DNA of 64,000 bases from Cymodocea nodosa (GCA_036874045.1 CM072336.1:21341501-21405500), one strand, 5' to 3'; shown: positions 36,208-48,532, counted from the stretch's first letter. Notes: generated by a model not told the origin, from the letters alone. Numbers and translations are program-made.

Positions 36208-37400
36208 GTTCGTGTGTGTCTTATGATTTGCATCGTGAATGACCACCTGAAATAAGTAGGATGTAATTGATGATAAGACCGCCTTGGAATGACTTCAAAA
36301 TGTATAAATAATCTTGTATTTGACATGTATTTTAAGTCATATTTTATTATTTTTAATTTTTTATTAAACATTTATAGTGTGACATCTTTCTAAACATGTA
36401 TAATGAACCACTTAGATCATTACAAGTAAATAATTTATATAATCGTAAGTAAATAACTGTGGCTATCATTGAACAAAATCTACTTACTGACTGCATGGAA
36501 ATAAATTAGTCAATTTATCTTATATCTGCGTGCTACGTGCGATGATACCATCACTTTGTGTGAGCCCTATTAATTTCAAATTTTAATCATATTCTGTAAA
36601 TACTTGTGTGATTAGAGCTGCAATCGTAAATAAAGAATTTGTAAGAAAATTCTTGGTACCATAAAATTCAAGATTTGTTACAAATTTGATCGTGAAAAAA
36701 TCTCATCATTCTAGATAAAGTTATGTTTATTTTGTGAAGTAGTATTGCATGTATTTTTTCAAATTTGTCTTTCTTTTGTTTTTATTTTTTGTGACGTAAT
36801 ATGATTGTACTTGGTGAGTAGTTTTTTTTAATGCTTGTGGGAATATTTTAAAATAGTAAATACTCATAAATAGGTATATCTAAAGGCATGCAACGTGCAC
36901 TTGTAACGACACAATCCTTCCAATGTTTAAATCACAATCTCAAACCCTTTTTTCAGATTTACGAAAAAAATGAAACGCACACTTGAAGCAATCATTCAAT
37001 AAGTCAATTTTTAAGAATTATTTATAAATATTTCTCGAACGTGACCTAAAACATGTAATCCATGGGAACGCCATGGTTTATGAAATTAATAAGAATAAAA
37101 TATCACAAGCATTGTTTGTTAATGACCGACCATTTAAATTATTATATAAAAATAAGTTTACCGTTTCGAGGGGATGTGTTTGCTTAAAATCGCACCCGCT
37201 CATGTTAGAGGAGAACGTGAAAAATATTATCAGTGTGAAATTAAAAAAAAAAAAGAATGTTACAAAAAATTCGAATATTTCTTTAGGGCCATCAATATTA
37301 GGTGTGTTTATTGTGATTTTTAAAGGGACAAAAAGAAAAACCAACGCCCACAAACTTACCTTATTCATTCCTCCGCGTTATTCCACCGGACACGACGCCC
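36206..37400. other. AT-rich intergenic region
   Basis: No gene, domain or transposon end was recognised. Short ORFs on both strands look incidental. The composition changes to GC-rich near 37370, approaching the IQD gene. Confidence 0.5.
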
Positions 37401-38395
37401 CTTTGAAAACGCGTACTTATTAACGCCGACGACGTCCACGGCGATGTCAACGACGACGACGACGACGACGACCGCCGTGGAGAGGATCATTACGCCTCCC
37501 AATTTCCGTTCCCAACCCATCCACCTACCATATTCATCACCGCCACCCAAGCCCCTTGCTGGAATCAGTGCCTTGGCTCTGCCGTCTGGCTGTTGCTGCT
37601 GTCAACGCCATCCGCTTACGGCTTACCCTCGAGACCAGGGGATTTCTGACCGTGGTCCGCACAGGGTAGAATGCCGATCGCTTGACTCCTTCCCGTCAAA
37701 ACCAGTCAATATTCCCAGGAATCAGGTCCGTCGTCTTCTCCTTCAAAGCTATCGAAAAAGACCGACCCTCATATGTTTGTCCTCTGTTTAGCAAAAGCGG
37801 TGCATTCTGATTTGTCACAGTCCATCGAAGTAGGAGAGGTAGGGAACTGTTCACATTTCACCGTATTTCCTGTTCCTAGGATGACGACTTCAGCTCTTTT
37901 CATCCTTTCACAACCAACCCACCAAATTCCAATACACCCCCCCCCCCCCTCACACACACACACACACTCTCTCTCTCTCTCTCTCCCTCCCTCCCTGTTC
38001 CACCCTCTTCCCCAAAAGGTTTGTTTGTGTGTGTCTCATCAGTCATCCAGATCGATCATGGGAAAAACCAACGCAGAGAAATCCAATCTCTCCTGGAAAT
38101 CATAGGTGGATCTTTGCTAAAAAGGAAAAATAAAAGCAACCTTCTTCTTCTTCAGATTCAAAGATTGGGTTCCGCTTTCTTAGCTGTGTCATTACTCGAA
38201 TCTGCTCATAAAAGTAATCCAACCTTTCCTGGAATTCAAAAGACCAATCTTTTCTCGTGTGTTGACATGGGTCTTCTTTGCTCTGTTCTTAGAGAAATCC
38301 AGTCTATGAGGAAAAAAATGGGTTTTCCGGATTTCTTTTTCCGATGATGTTCATGTTGGAGTTCGGAATTGTTTTGTGCAGGAGACAACGGGAGG
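37401..38395 (+). promoter_or_regulatory. Upstream and leader region of the IQD gene
   Basis: GC-rich from 37370 to 37900, with an ACG repeat near 37445-37470, a run of C near 37939-37948, CA repeats and a CT run near 37965-37997. Such pyrimidine runs are common just downstream of plant transcription starts. An acceptor-like TTTTGTGCAG ends at 38380, 15 bases before the ATG, which suggests an intron in the leader, but the donor was not assigned. A 115-codon frame at 37444-37791 is present but unrecognised. Confidence 0.45.
37444..37791 (+). other. Unrecognised 115-codon open frame
   Basis: Begins ATG with a Thr run encoded by the ACG repeat, followed by Pro-, Ser- and Arg-rich sequence with a CCCC cluster. 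No family resemblance was recognised. The repeat-driven start, GC-rich setting and position in the probable promoter or leader of the IQD gene make coding status doubtful; it could be a lost exon or chance. Confidence 0.15.
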
Positions 38396-39654
38396 ATGGG
38401 CAAAGCAGCGAGGTGGGTGAGGAGTCTCCTGGGCGGGAAGAAGGAACAGAGGGTCACCGCCGGCGAGGACGAGATTAGAGGAGAGGACAAGAAGAGGTGG
38501 AGCTTCGGTCGGTCGTGGAGGGAGAGAGCTGAGGGACCGTCAGCGAAGGCGTGCACTGACTTCTACCTGGAGAGTGAGAAGGAACGCAACAGACACGCTA
38601 TAATTGTAGCGGCGGCGACAGCGGCGGCGGCGGACGCGGCAGTGGCGGCGGCACAGGCGGCGGCGGCAGTGGTGAAGCTGACGACCTACGGGAGGAGGAT
38701 GGTGGCGTTCGATCGTGAGGAGGAGAGGGCGGCATTGAAGATTCAGTGTGTCTTCAGGGGCCATTTGGTAATATCTCGATCATTCATCATCACGCGTAAG
38801 AGAATCATCGTCTGAAACAACTTGCCATCCAATTCCAGGCGAGGAAGGCTCTAATGGCGCTCAGGGCTCTGGTGAAGCTTCAAGCTCTGGTCCGTGGCCA
38901 CATCGTCCGGAAGCGACTGGCCGTGAACAACATCCACAAATGGGGAGCTCTCGACGCAGTCAATTCCGGCGTCCGGCCGCGTCGAACTCCCAAAGACCGC
39001 GCCAGAATCATCGCCCCAGAAATCAAACACAGAAGATCACAGGTGAGATTTGTGTCATCCCCTAATTTGTTTCTCGGTCATAAGATAAGAAGCTGACACT
39101 TGCTCTGTTCTCGTGATTGGCAGGAGAGATCCGACGAATCAAGGACCGAGCCACATTCTTCTTCCCTGCAGTCCAGGAGGCTGTCCACCACTCCGGTGGA
39201 CGCGGCACTATCACGGTCGGAATTTCTCCACGGTTTCGACGACTGTCCGGGAATCGCCGAGATCAACGTCGGTAGGCCGAAGCCGAGGACCCGCCGGGCC
39301 AGCAACTCTCCGGATCAATCCCGTCTAACAACCCCCCGTAGCCGAAACTCTCAGGATCCCGACGACTACTGCTGGCAGTCGTCGACGACGCAGAGCACGC
39401 CTCGGTTCTTCAATTCTTCCGTGGAGCTCAACGGGCCGACGCCGCCCGTGACTCCCAGGCAGGGCATCTGGACCCAGTTGGACTCGCCCAACTACATGGC
39501 CAACACCCAATCCTTCAAGGCGAAGCTGAGGTCCCAGAGCGTCCCGAAGCTGCGGTCCGAGCCCGGGAGGAGGGAGTCGTCGATGGAGACCGTCGTCGAG
39601 CCAAGGGCTTGCGTCATGGGTCTCGGCGTCCGTAGGTCGTGTTCCCAAGCTTGA
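38396..39654 (+). CDS. IQD (IQ67-domain) calmodulin-binding protein
   Basis: Three coding exons, 38396-38767, 38839-39042 and 39124-39654, join in frame to 1107 nt (368 aa). The start MGKAARWVRSLLGGKK is the usual N-terminus of IQD proteins of the IQD20-25 type. The Ala-rich helix (HAIIVAAATAAAADAAVAAA) precedes the IQ67 region: IQ motif 1 at about 116-126 (IQCVFRGHLAR, split by intron 1 at the place typical of IQDs) and IQ motif 2 at about 138-148 (LQALVRGHIVRKR). The third IQ position (ALDAVNSGVRPRR, 161-172) has lost its key residues. The C-terminal signature SPNYMANTQSFKAKLRSQS is intact. IQD proteins bind calmodulin or CaM-like proteins through these motifs and associate with microtubules, membranes or nuclei as scaffolds. 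The exact paralogue is uncertain. Confidence 0.95.
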
Positions 39655-40860
39655 AGGTCCGACGACAACGTCGGTGATCACCCCCAAGATGTTGGTTGGT
39701 TATGGAATTCTGATGCCCGAATTGGGACGGTGACATCAACTTCTTGTTCTTGTTCCTGTTCCATCTCCTCATGCCAATTTGTTGCCATAATCAATACACA
39801 TCTTTCCATACTAAAATTGTTCTTGCGATCTGAGACTTCGTGCCAGAGATTGGATTGAGAAGATGCTTTCGAGATGTATTTTGCCACTAGCTTTTCCTTT
39901 CTCAGTGAGTTACCATTCATTGCAGAGAGCAGCCAAGCAAAAGATGGCTGTCAATTGCAGTTGGACTTTGCTGCTGCTAATCTGTGATGGGAGATGTGTT
40001 TTGTCGCTCACCACCAACCTTGTGGGTTGTTCACATGGTGCTTGTTTGTTTGTTTGCTTCAATCAAATTACCATAAAATGAATGGCACATAAATAGCAGA
40101 CAGCATGATTCAAAAGCTGCGGTGGGCACTTTCTTTTGTTACTAGTCAAGTGAAAGTGGTGACGGTGGAAGCAAGAGCGCGATTGACGTTGTCCATTTAC
40201 GTATTGATTTAATACAAATAAATGAGGGTTTAGGATCTTCGTTTATCATATCATTTTGCGTCTAGTCTTATTCGATGTGTAGGTAAAGGACTCTTAAGAA
40301 ATGTAAGACCGTAATCTACGGGAGTAGATTTGAGGCCAGTGTCCATTGAAATGAGTGACATGTTGGCCGTTGTTATGGTTGCGGGAAATAACTGTAGTTG
40401 TTGGCGGACAGACAACGTTTTTGGAAGGAATCGACAGAGCTGGTCCAAGAAATTTGTAGCATTCAGCAAATATCTAAGAACAATTGGCGACCACACTTTT
40501 ATGGATAATGTTGATCGTCCCATTGAGGTCGGAAATGCTTCGAGTTAAGCAAGACGCCTTGGGTGTTTACGACAGCCGTCAATCAGTAGCGCCTTTTTTG
40601 TTTTGTGTTTTGGGTAACTCATCTTCTTCTGTGGAGTCTTTGGGCGTTTTATTAGTCTTAGACATGGTTTGTGTGCAATTTAGTTAATCTAATTAACTAA
40701 ACAAGGTAATACAAGATTAAAGTGTAAAGGTGTACAACCCTAACTATTCTGTTTTTTTTTTTTACCATAAAATCTCATAAATAGGTATCCTTCTGTCTCT
40801 TGTATGAACGTAGGTTTCGGTTGTTTTAACTTTAAAGTATATCAACTTTAATTAAGAATG
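39655..40860. other. 3' flank of the IQD gene and intergenic DNA
   Basis: The first few hundred bases should be the IQD 3' untranslated region. A moderately GC-rich stretch at 40251-40690 gives short ORFs on both strands with no recognisable protein. AT-rich sequence follows. Confidence 0.45.
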
Positions 40861-41084
40861 ATATTGTACTTGTATCTGATTCTTAGGAACTCTAACAGAG
40901 AAAAATACAAGTTTAGAAGTGATATTTGTTTGTTGCAGCAATAGTGTATGTATAATTATATAATTAATTATTAGTATTATAAATGACTCTTAGAGGAAGT
41001 TACTGTCTGACAAAAAAATCTTCGTCAAAAAGGAAAGTTTTTAAATTCCAGTAAAAAAACGTTAGCGTACGTTTACACGTCAAA

Positions 41085-42030
41085 ACACTCGGTTCCTCTC
41101 TCTCACACAACACACAAGATGATGAAGGTAGAAGAAGACAAAGATGAGCAAGCATAAACACAAGAAATTTACGTTGTTTGATAATAGCCTACATCCATAA
41201 GGTGATCAGGTGGTGTTATTCTTTTGCTTTGTGCAAACAACCGTCAAGTTCGCGCACACATATCATTTGCATGATTATATCGAGTATTTATATCTCTCGA
41301 ACTTAGGGTTTAATGACCTTAATACATAGACCATTCATTACATAGGACTTAGAGAAACCTTTGAAGACAGTTAACTTGTGATTGGACTCGGCAGCCTCAG
41401 TAGATAATCACTTATCTCATTGTCCTGTTGCATTAAGTCGCCGCTAGGTATTATTGGAGCCACGACAGCTAATACTCCTTAGCTTCCATCTCTCGGTGAA
41501 TTATCAGAAGACTTCCCTTCTGGGTTGGGAGCTTCGACAACTAATACTCCTTAGCTTCCGACGCTCGACGAGTTATCAAATAATTTGTCGATCGACCCAA
41601 TAGCTATTACAGCAAATCACTGCTCTCCAAATCACCACAACATGCCGTCCTTCAGTTACTTAACAACTTAATCTTCCGTCATGGTAAATTGCTTCTCTTA
41701 CTCACTTCATTAGCTAAGCGTCCCACCTTTGGTGACTTAGTTAGCTTAACTGTCTGACTGCTTATAGAGGATTTCTTCTTCTGTCTTCTAGTGGATACTT
41801 GTGCTCAACTATCTGCTGGCTTTCTTGTAGCATATTCTACACTTGTTATAGCCTTAACAACCATTGTTACCCGAAACACCCAAACGAAAATGGACATCGA
41901 TCTCATCACATTCGTGCTCGTTGTTGCTTACCATTCACACTCGTCATTCACGCTTGCTGTTCGCATTCACGATCTTCCTCCTTCTGTCACATGCTTGTGT
42001 AATCTTCCTCCCGTCGTCGTTAGGTGATCT
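41085..42030. mobile_element. Possible degenerate copia-type LTR
   Basis: The passage has CTCTCTCTCACACAACACAC, then AAATTTACGTTGTTTGATAA and GCCTACATCC, phrases commonly seen in plant copia LTRs (ATTTACGTGGTTCGGC...GCCTACATCCACGG). It includes two tandem-like blocks with GCTAATACTCCTTAGCTTCC (about 41468 and 41540). No coding domains, PBS or PPT were identified, so this is a tentative LTR call. Confidence 0.35.
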
Positions 42031-42154
42031 ACTGCAGTTTCTATTTTGAATTTCTTTTACTATTAACCTTATATCATTTACCTAATCGTCTGATTTTCAT
42101 AAAATTTTTACCACTTATTTATGATCTTCGGCTAAGCTTTTCATAGGACCCATA

Positions 42155-42700
42155 TGATTTTCTAAACTAATTTTTTGAGCATACACGTTTCTTCCTTATA
42201 AATCTAGTGTCAATCTGGCTGTTAGATCTTTGTTTGCTTATTTTTTGTTGATAACATGTTTTCTAAGCTTTAATTTGATATCTTGTTTGCTATGTTTTGA
42301 TTAACAGATTTAAAGATACAGATTTTTGTATATGATTTAGACCTACCATCTTTTGCTTGGTTTGTGAGTATGCATATTCATGCTTTCATAAATCTGCTCT
42401 AAGTTGACCGTAGAATCTCCCATTTCATAATTCCTAGAAAGAAGCTTCTTGATCTTTAATCTGATATCTCAAGTGCTAACATTAGGTTTGCAGATTTGAA
42501 GATATGAATTTTTGAAATCAGATGAAGTACTATTTTTGGGTCAAATTTTTAATCACACATGTTCATTTTTCACAAGTTTGCTTATAATCCAACCATTGAA
42601 TTTCTATTTTCATATTCTTCATTAAAAGTGAACTTCTTGTATGACCTTATTTTCCCCAATTTGGCTTATATACTTGGAGATATGAACTTTTGAAGTTGGT
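42155..42700. repeat. Degenerate tandem repeat, about 180 bp, three units
   Basis: Three successive units (about 42155-42340, 42342-42518 and 42520-42700) share, in order, a CATRTTCAT-like block, TAAATCT or TTTGCTTATA, a CTTCTTGAT or CTAAGCTTTAATTTGATAT block, and end with GATTTGAAGATATGAATTTTTG-like sequence (shorter in unit 3). Divergence is high, so this is an old tandem array. Confidence 0.6.
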
Positions 42701-43849
42701 ACAGGCATAAGATGATTTGTGTCAATGATTGAAAATCTTTTCTATGCATTGTCTTGCTTTAATCTTTAATACTTAACATTGTGCACAACATCAAGGTACT
42801 AAATTAATAATTTAAGTTCAATTTGTCGATTCTAAAGGATTCATTGTTTGTATATCTTTGATCTGTAGGGATATATATATTTACATTATTTATTCATAGA
42901 AAGGTTACCGTAGAATATTTATTTATTTATTTATTTATTAAGTTTAGAATTTATTTGCTATACTAAATAATATTTCTTCTTAATGTAGATATGACTACTC
43001 TTGAGAGAGAAAAAAGTATCACAAGATGAAGTTATATAGGTTGAAATGTTGAAGTAGATGCAATTTTCTTAGATATTTTGATAGAAGTATTAGATAAAGG
43101 AAACAAAAAAATTCATGATATAAAGATTTTTTTATTTTTTATTTTTTATCCTCTAGGAGTATCTATGGAGGTGATAACATGTGAGTCTCAATGGACATTC
43201 AAAGGTATACACTAGGAGTATCCAATGAGGTGAAAGCTTGTAGGAGGCATTATTAGGCCCCAACATGGTAGATTTCTCCAAGTATCACGTACTTTGTCCC
43301 GTAGAGATTCCTAACTAGTTAGGGGTACCCTAAGTGGCCCCATCCACCAACTCGATTGAGATTACTGACTGAGGCAATGCTCGCAATGTTGGCATGTGAA
43401 TTGAGTAAGTGGTGCATATACCTATAACTTACCAACACTTGAGCAGAGTCAACACTACTGCCCATAGAAAGATAAAAGGTAGTACTTAGAATGAAGTAAT
43501 AGAAAAATATAACAATAGAAGAAACAATTGTATTATAAAGAAAAATATTGAAAGTTGCATTCAAACTTGGGGATAAATGTATTGTTATTATATAAAAATT
43601 ACAAAACAAAGTGGATGAAGTTGAAATTTTATATAAGGGCATGTTGACATAGATGATGAGATATGGAAGTTCATTAATATTAGATTTCTTATGACTAACT
43701 TTAAACATGTTAGACTTTTAGAAGATCATTTTTAACTAAAATGTATTTTTTTTGTAATCACATCTAAAGTGTGAAAGTTGCAAAGGAAAACTATATCTAA
43801 TTTATGAGTAATTATAGCAAATTTTTGAAGGCAATATTGCTACTTGAAG

Positions 43850-45911
43850 TATGACTAAACAAAATGCTAATAGTCAGGTAGATGATATAGAGGTTGTATC
43901 TAACACTTCACAGATTTCAACATTGCTAACAACACATAAGAAACAATAGATATAGATTTTAACTTATCACATAGTTTAGGAGGAAAAAATGGAAGTGAGC
44001 ATGACCTCATGTAGAATCCTAGGAAATTATAGTAGAATCTTTTAAATATGCATCAAAAGTTATTATGCATATGTGTGAAACAAATAATGCTAATATATGT
44101 ATATATAATTAACATTTCAAAGAGATGGTTGAAGTGCAAAACAAAATAGTTGAGGTTTAACAATAGATGTTAGTGTGTACCTTGAAGTCTCAACACTGTT
44201 TAGATGAAGTTATTGCAATGCAACTTGAGATTGAATGTCTTTCTACAATTGAGTAATATAAAGTTATTGAATTATTCCAAAAGTCAAAATTATGTAAATT
44301 ATTCTTAAGTCTATCGAAAGAAATGTGTCATGAATAGTTAAGGTTAAACATAGGATAGAATACTTGTATAAATGAAATATTATGTGGACATACTAATTAA
44401 ATGTTTAAATGTTATGCTACCATGTTATTGTAAAAGGATGATATTCTATTATGTTTTGTGACAATTTGGAATGACTTTTAGTTATTCGTTTGGTATTCAA
44501 ATGTGGAATTTATGTTATATGTTTGTATGTGATATTCTATTGTGTTGAATCAAATGTGGAATGACTTTTAGTTATTTATTTGGTATTCATATGTGAAATG
44601 AATTTGTGTTATATGTTTGTGTGTAAAATTTAATCAATTTTGGTATTGTATATTATTGTAATTTGTTAATTTTCTTATGTTAACTTTGTAGGTGACAATG
44701 AATCCAAGTAAAATGTTACCCAATTGAGTTGATAATGTTTTGATGTTAATTGAAGAACAAGAAAAAGAGGTTAGAAGAAGGCGAAGATGTCTACTGACTT
44801 TATGAAAATTTTAGCAAGGATGACAAATATGTCAACTTTAGTTTTAAATAATACAAATCATATTTATAGTAAAGAAGAAGTAGATTACATAAAAATATTA
44901 TTAGATCATTCACAACCACATCAAGTTTATAATTGTCGAAAGATTTATAGAATGAACTAAAGTGTTTTAGTATACTTTTAGATTCCATTAGGTAAATGTC
45001 TTAAGTATTTTTAGTTTTCATTACATTAGAATACTAATATTTATTTATATATAAGTAAGTTTTACTTGTTAGATGTTGAATATATTTGTCTATTTCGAGG
45101 TTTGCAATATCATTTATTTGATTATGTTAATGATAGATTTCATAGTAATGTTGTAAAAAACTTCTACTATAAACATTCACAATTAAGAACAATTATTGGG
45201 TGCACATTTGAAATTATTAAACATCATTTTTCAATATTACAAGATCACATGCCATATCCATACGAAACATAAATGAAGATTGTCATTACATTTTTTTTAC
45301 TTCACAATTTTATTTGTAAGACTAATAGAGAAGATTTAGTTGAATATCTTCAAGACGAATTGGAAGAATTAAATATTACTGATGATATACAATTAATAGC
45401 AAAAGTATATATGAGAGTAAATACATAAGTTGAAATGAGTTAAGAATGAAGAAAAAAATTTGTAGATAAGATACGTGAAGATATGATGATGACAATATGA
45501 GATGAAATGACTATTTGATATTATTTATGTTGTAATAATTAAAATAATTTTCTAAAAGATGTCTTTGTACTTTTGAACAAATTTTGGATTTTAGAATAAT
45601 CTATCAATGTGTGATATTTGTACTTTTTATTTCATTAATATTATTTTAATTTTGAAATTCCAAAATGAATAATGATGTATCAAACATTCTATTTTAGGTA
45701 GTACACAATTCATTCTTTCAATTTTTGACTTATCAAACTTTCCTAACATGCGCTAAACTCCCTTAGGAATTTTGACTTTCTAGACTTTTCAGGATGTACA
45801 TTAAACTCTCCAAAATTTTTTGACTTACTAGACATTCCATTTTCTTCTATTCTAAGCTTTCTATTTTCTTTCTATCTAAACATTCTGGCATGTACTAATA
45901 GACCCTTAGGG
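43850..45911 (+). mobile_element. PIF/Harbinger DNA transposon remnant (H1)
   Basis: A degraded SANT/Myb-like ORF1 is suggested near 43870-44340 (SQVDDIEVVSNTSQISTLL; KSKLCKLFLSLSKEMCHE). A transposase remnant follows at about 44695-45510, ending in the family's C-terminal pattern (HFSILQDHMPYPYET, then MKIVITFFLLHNFICKTNRE, where Harbinger transposases have LHNFI). The segment with the last catalytic Glu reads TIIGCTFEI, so that residue appears lost. The region 45690-45905 is made of repeated TTTTGACTTWYTAGAC-like subterminal blocks and ends ACCCTTAGGGGGG, a terminal repeat with a TTA target site. The left end was not found. Confidence 0.7.
45066..45510 (+). pseudogene. Harbinger transposase C-terminal remnant
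   Basis: An open piece from 45066 contains YICLFRGLQYHLFDYVNDRF, NFYYKHSQLRTIIGCTFEI and MPYPYET, then one stop, then MKIVITFFLLHNFICKTN and DELEELNITDD. The order and spacing match the last third of a PIF/Harbinger DDE transposase. One in-frame stop and loss of the expected Glu make it inactive. Confidence 0.75.
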
Positions 45912-46104
45912 GGGTTTTGTGTAGTTAAGATTCTTGGGAATTCCAAGAAAGGGAAAGTATGGAAAAAAAATTTCCCATCTTTGTAGACTCAAAATCTTGG
46001 ACATCCTTTGAAATCGGACCAACCCTCCTCCAAAATCTAAGAATTTGGGCCAACCTCTCACCCTCGATGTAGTGGATAATGCTCGACACTCAAGCACATC
46101 CCAC

Positions 46105-46335
46105 ATTGTCTTGTCCTCGACATCCTTTGAAATTTACCCTTAACGTTGTTGACATGCTTTGAAATCTACCTTCAAACACATCTCGCCCTCAACATCCTTT
46201 GAAATTTGCCCTTGACATCGTCTTGCCATCGACATTGGGGAGCTCTTCCTTCGACGCCCTCGACAACACAACTTTTGAAATCCACCCTCAACACTGTCTC
46301 ATCATTGACATTCTCTGAAATCTATTGTAGGTAAC
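46105..46335. repeat. Degenerate 45-50 bp tandem repeat
   Basis: Repeated phrases CTCGACATCCTTTGAAATYTACCCTYAAC with drift occur five or six times. The repeat lies immediately after the second back-to-back transposon terminus at 45912. No coding pattern is seen. Confidence 0.75.
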
Positions 46336-46379
46336 ACTTTTAATCTTTTTTGAATCTACCCTCCGATATCCAGTAATCT

Positions 46380-46735
46380 CTACTTGGTAAGTGAAGTTAT
46401 TTGGTTGCATGCTTATACTTGTAGATTTATGTGTTTGCCAGACTTCTCTTATCATAATATATTGTGATAATGCTATTATGATTCACATTGCAAAAAATCT
46501 TATTTTTCATGAATGTACAAATATATAGAATTGAATTGTCATTTTATTTGTGAAAAATTCTTAGCAAAGATTATTGGCCTTTATTTTATTACTTTAGGGA
46601 ATTAGACAGCTAATGTGTTTAGGAAGCCTTTGTGTTGTTATGTTTTCTATAAGTTCATTTGTAAACTGCAAGTTATTGATATTTTCTCTCTTGGTTGAAC
46701 TCTTCAGTTTAAGGGAGAGCGTTAAATTTCTAAGT
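46380..46735 (+). mobile_element. Copia RNase H tail with polypurine tract
   Basis: Translation shows a worn copia pol end: LVSEVIWLHAY, DNAIMIHIAKNLIFHECT, IELNCHFICEKFLAKIIGLY and LANVFRKPL-like residues, followed by LQVIDIFS. The tract AAGGGAGAGCGTTAAATTTC at 46711-46730 matches a copia polypurine tract followed by the first LTR bases. The body of the element is absent and the LTR beyond 46722 could not be delimited. Confidence 0.75.
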
Positions 46736-47910
46736 TTTTTGTTAATACTTTTCTCTTATTTTTTTCTTTCTTTCCTAGTGTTGGTTATATGGTATGGATC
46801 TTCTATCAACCTACACCTATACAATTGTAATATATAAACTTATTATTTGCAGGAGTTCAACCTAATAAATAGATGGCCCTAATCTTTGTCCCTATCATAT
46901 TGGTCTCTTATGCATTCATGTGTGGATCAAGAAGATTGAAGATCTAGATGCTTTTCATATTTTTGACTCTTTTATTGGACTTTGTCTTAGTAAGATTTTT
47001 CCTACATAACCTGATTGATCCCAAAAACAGAAAAAATACAATGTCATTTTTGAAATGATAAATAAAAAAATTTGCTAGATATTAATTTAATTAAAGTACC
47101 AACATTCAAACTCAATTTTTTCGCAACCTCCTCTTCTTGGATGTACCCAAGATATTAATTTAATTTAAGTACATTTGCAAAACCTCAGCATGCATATGTT
47201 ACTAGTTTTTAATTTTCTTTTGATTATGTTCTTGTCAAAATCCGCATTTGAAATTAAGACATATGAACAAAAACCACACAAGTTATTAGTTGGTTAGTGG
47301 TTTTTCTTCATGTGTGTAATGTTCTCTCATTTGATTTGAACTTAGATTTCTATCAACAAGAATTTGTATTCTCTGAGAAAAGGCATTAAAAGACCTTAAA
47401 CACAACTTACTTGTAAGTCTTGTATTATACAAGACTTAATCATAATATTCGATGTGGGTTATATAGTCTCTATATTGTGGTTGATAGTTTGATAGTAATC
47501 AATTATGCATAGTCCTATGTTTAGAATGAAAAAGTGCATATTATTAACGGTTAAATGATGGTTAATTGCATAATATTTAGCTTATCATATGAGAATTAAG
47601 CCATTATGTTATAATTGCACTATTATATGCTTTAATTAAAGAATCTACTTAAATTGAGGGAATTAATGTCAATTTAGTACATTTCTGAACTGTTGGTAAG
47701 TTACAGGCTGTGAAATTCTTAAGTATCCGAATTTTCTGATATTTCGGACAGTTATGTTTAACATACCAAACATATTTCAAACAGTTATGTTTAACAGACC
47801 GAACATGTATCAGATAGTAATGTTTAAATTGCCGGACAGTTATGTTTTAAAAGAATATTTTATTATTTCCAGAAGTACACATGTCGAAACCATAATGCAT
47901 GTCTTAAGTG

Positions 47911-48300
47911 AACTTTCGGTGAGTTATCTATAACTATCCGAAATTGCAACTGGGCATCGGACAGTTATATGTGTAACTCTCCGAAATCTCTTTTTATTTA
48001 TAAAATAGCTGTGGACACGTGTCAGATTCTGGTAAAGTGACTTAAGTGGATTTTTGATGAGTTATCTATAACTATCCGAAATGCATCTAAGCATCGGATA
48101 GTTAGACCTGTAACTCTCCGAAATGTGTATTTTATTATTTAACTATTGTTAACACATGTCGAGATCTAGTAGATTTACTTAAGTTATATATTGGTGAGTT
48201 ATTTGCAACTATTCGAAATGCATCTATGCATTTCGGATAGTTAAGTTTGTAAGTATCCGAAATACACCTAAGCATCGGATAGTTAAATTTATGCATGTGT
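47911..48300 (+). repeat. U3 tandem array of a 132-bp unit, LTR copy 1
   Basis: Three units begin TTAAGTG near 47911, 48041 and 48178. Each contains GAGTTATCTATAACTATCCG followed by CATCGGATAGTTA and TAACTCTCCGAAAT-type blocks. Upstream, near 47746-47850, a shorter CGGACAGTTATGTTTAA motif recurs about four times. The array ends roughly 240 bp before the TATA-like box, an enhancer-like placement. Confidence 0.75.
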
Positions 48301-48532
48301 TTTATAGTTAAATCAACGATGTAAGATCATTGAGTTATCTGTAACTCCACAGACTATTTATTTTCTAATATGCCACTATAGCGGTTGTAGAAACAAGACA
48401 GTTGGAAGGAAAAACCACGATTGCACGTATCACGTAGGAATTCACTCGTCAAAGGGAGAAGAAATCATCGTCGTTGATATGAATGAAGGAAATCCAATCG
48501 ACCATTCAAGCAGAAGTAGTTACCATTGAACA

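Noticed and set aside
37320-37800. Possible upstream protein-coding gene in the ACG-rich region
   Set aside because: The start is inside a trinucleotide repeat, no domain is visible, and the location fits the promoter and leader of the IQD gene; kept only as a low-confidence feature.
40251-40690. ORFs of 72-90 codons on both strands downstream of the IQD gene
   Set aside because: No family resemblance and no support from neighbouring exons; probably chance frames in a GC-richer patch.
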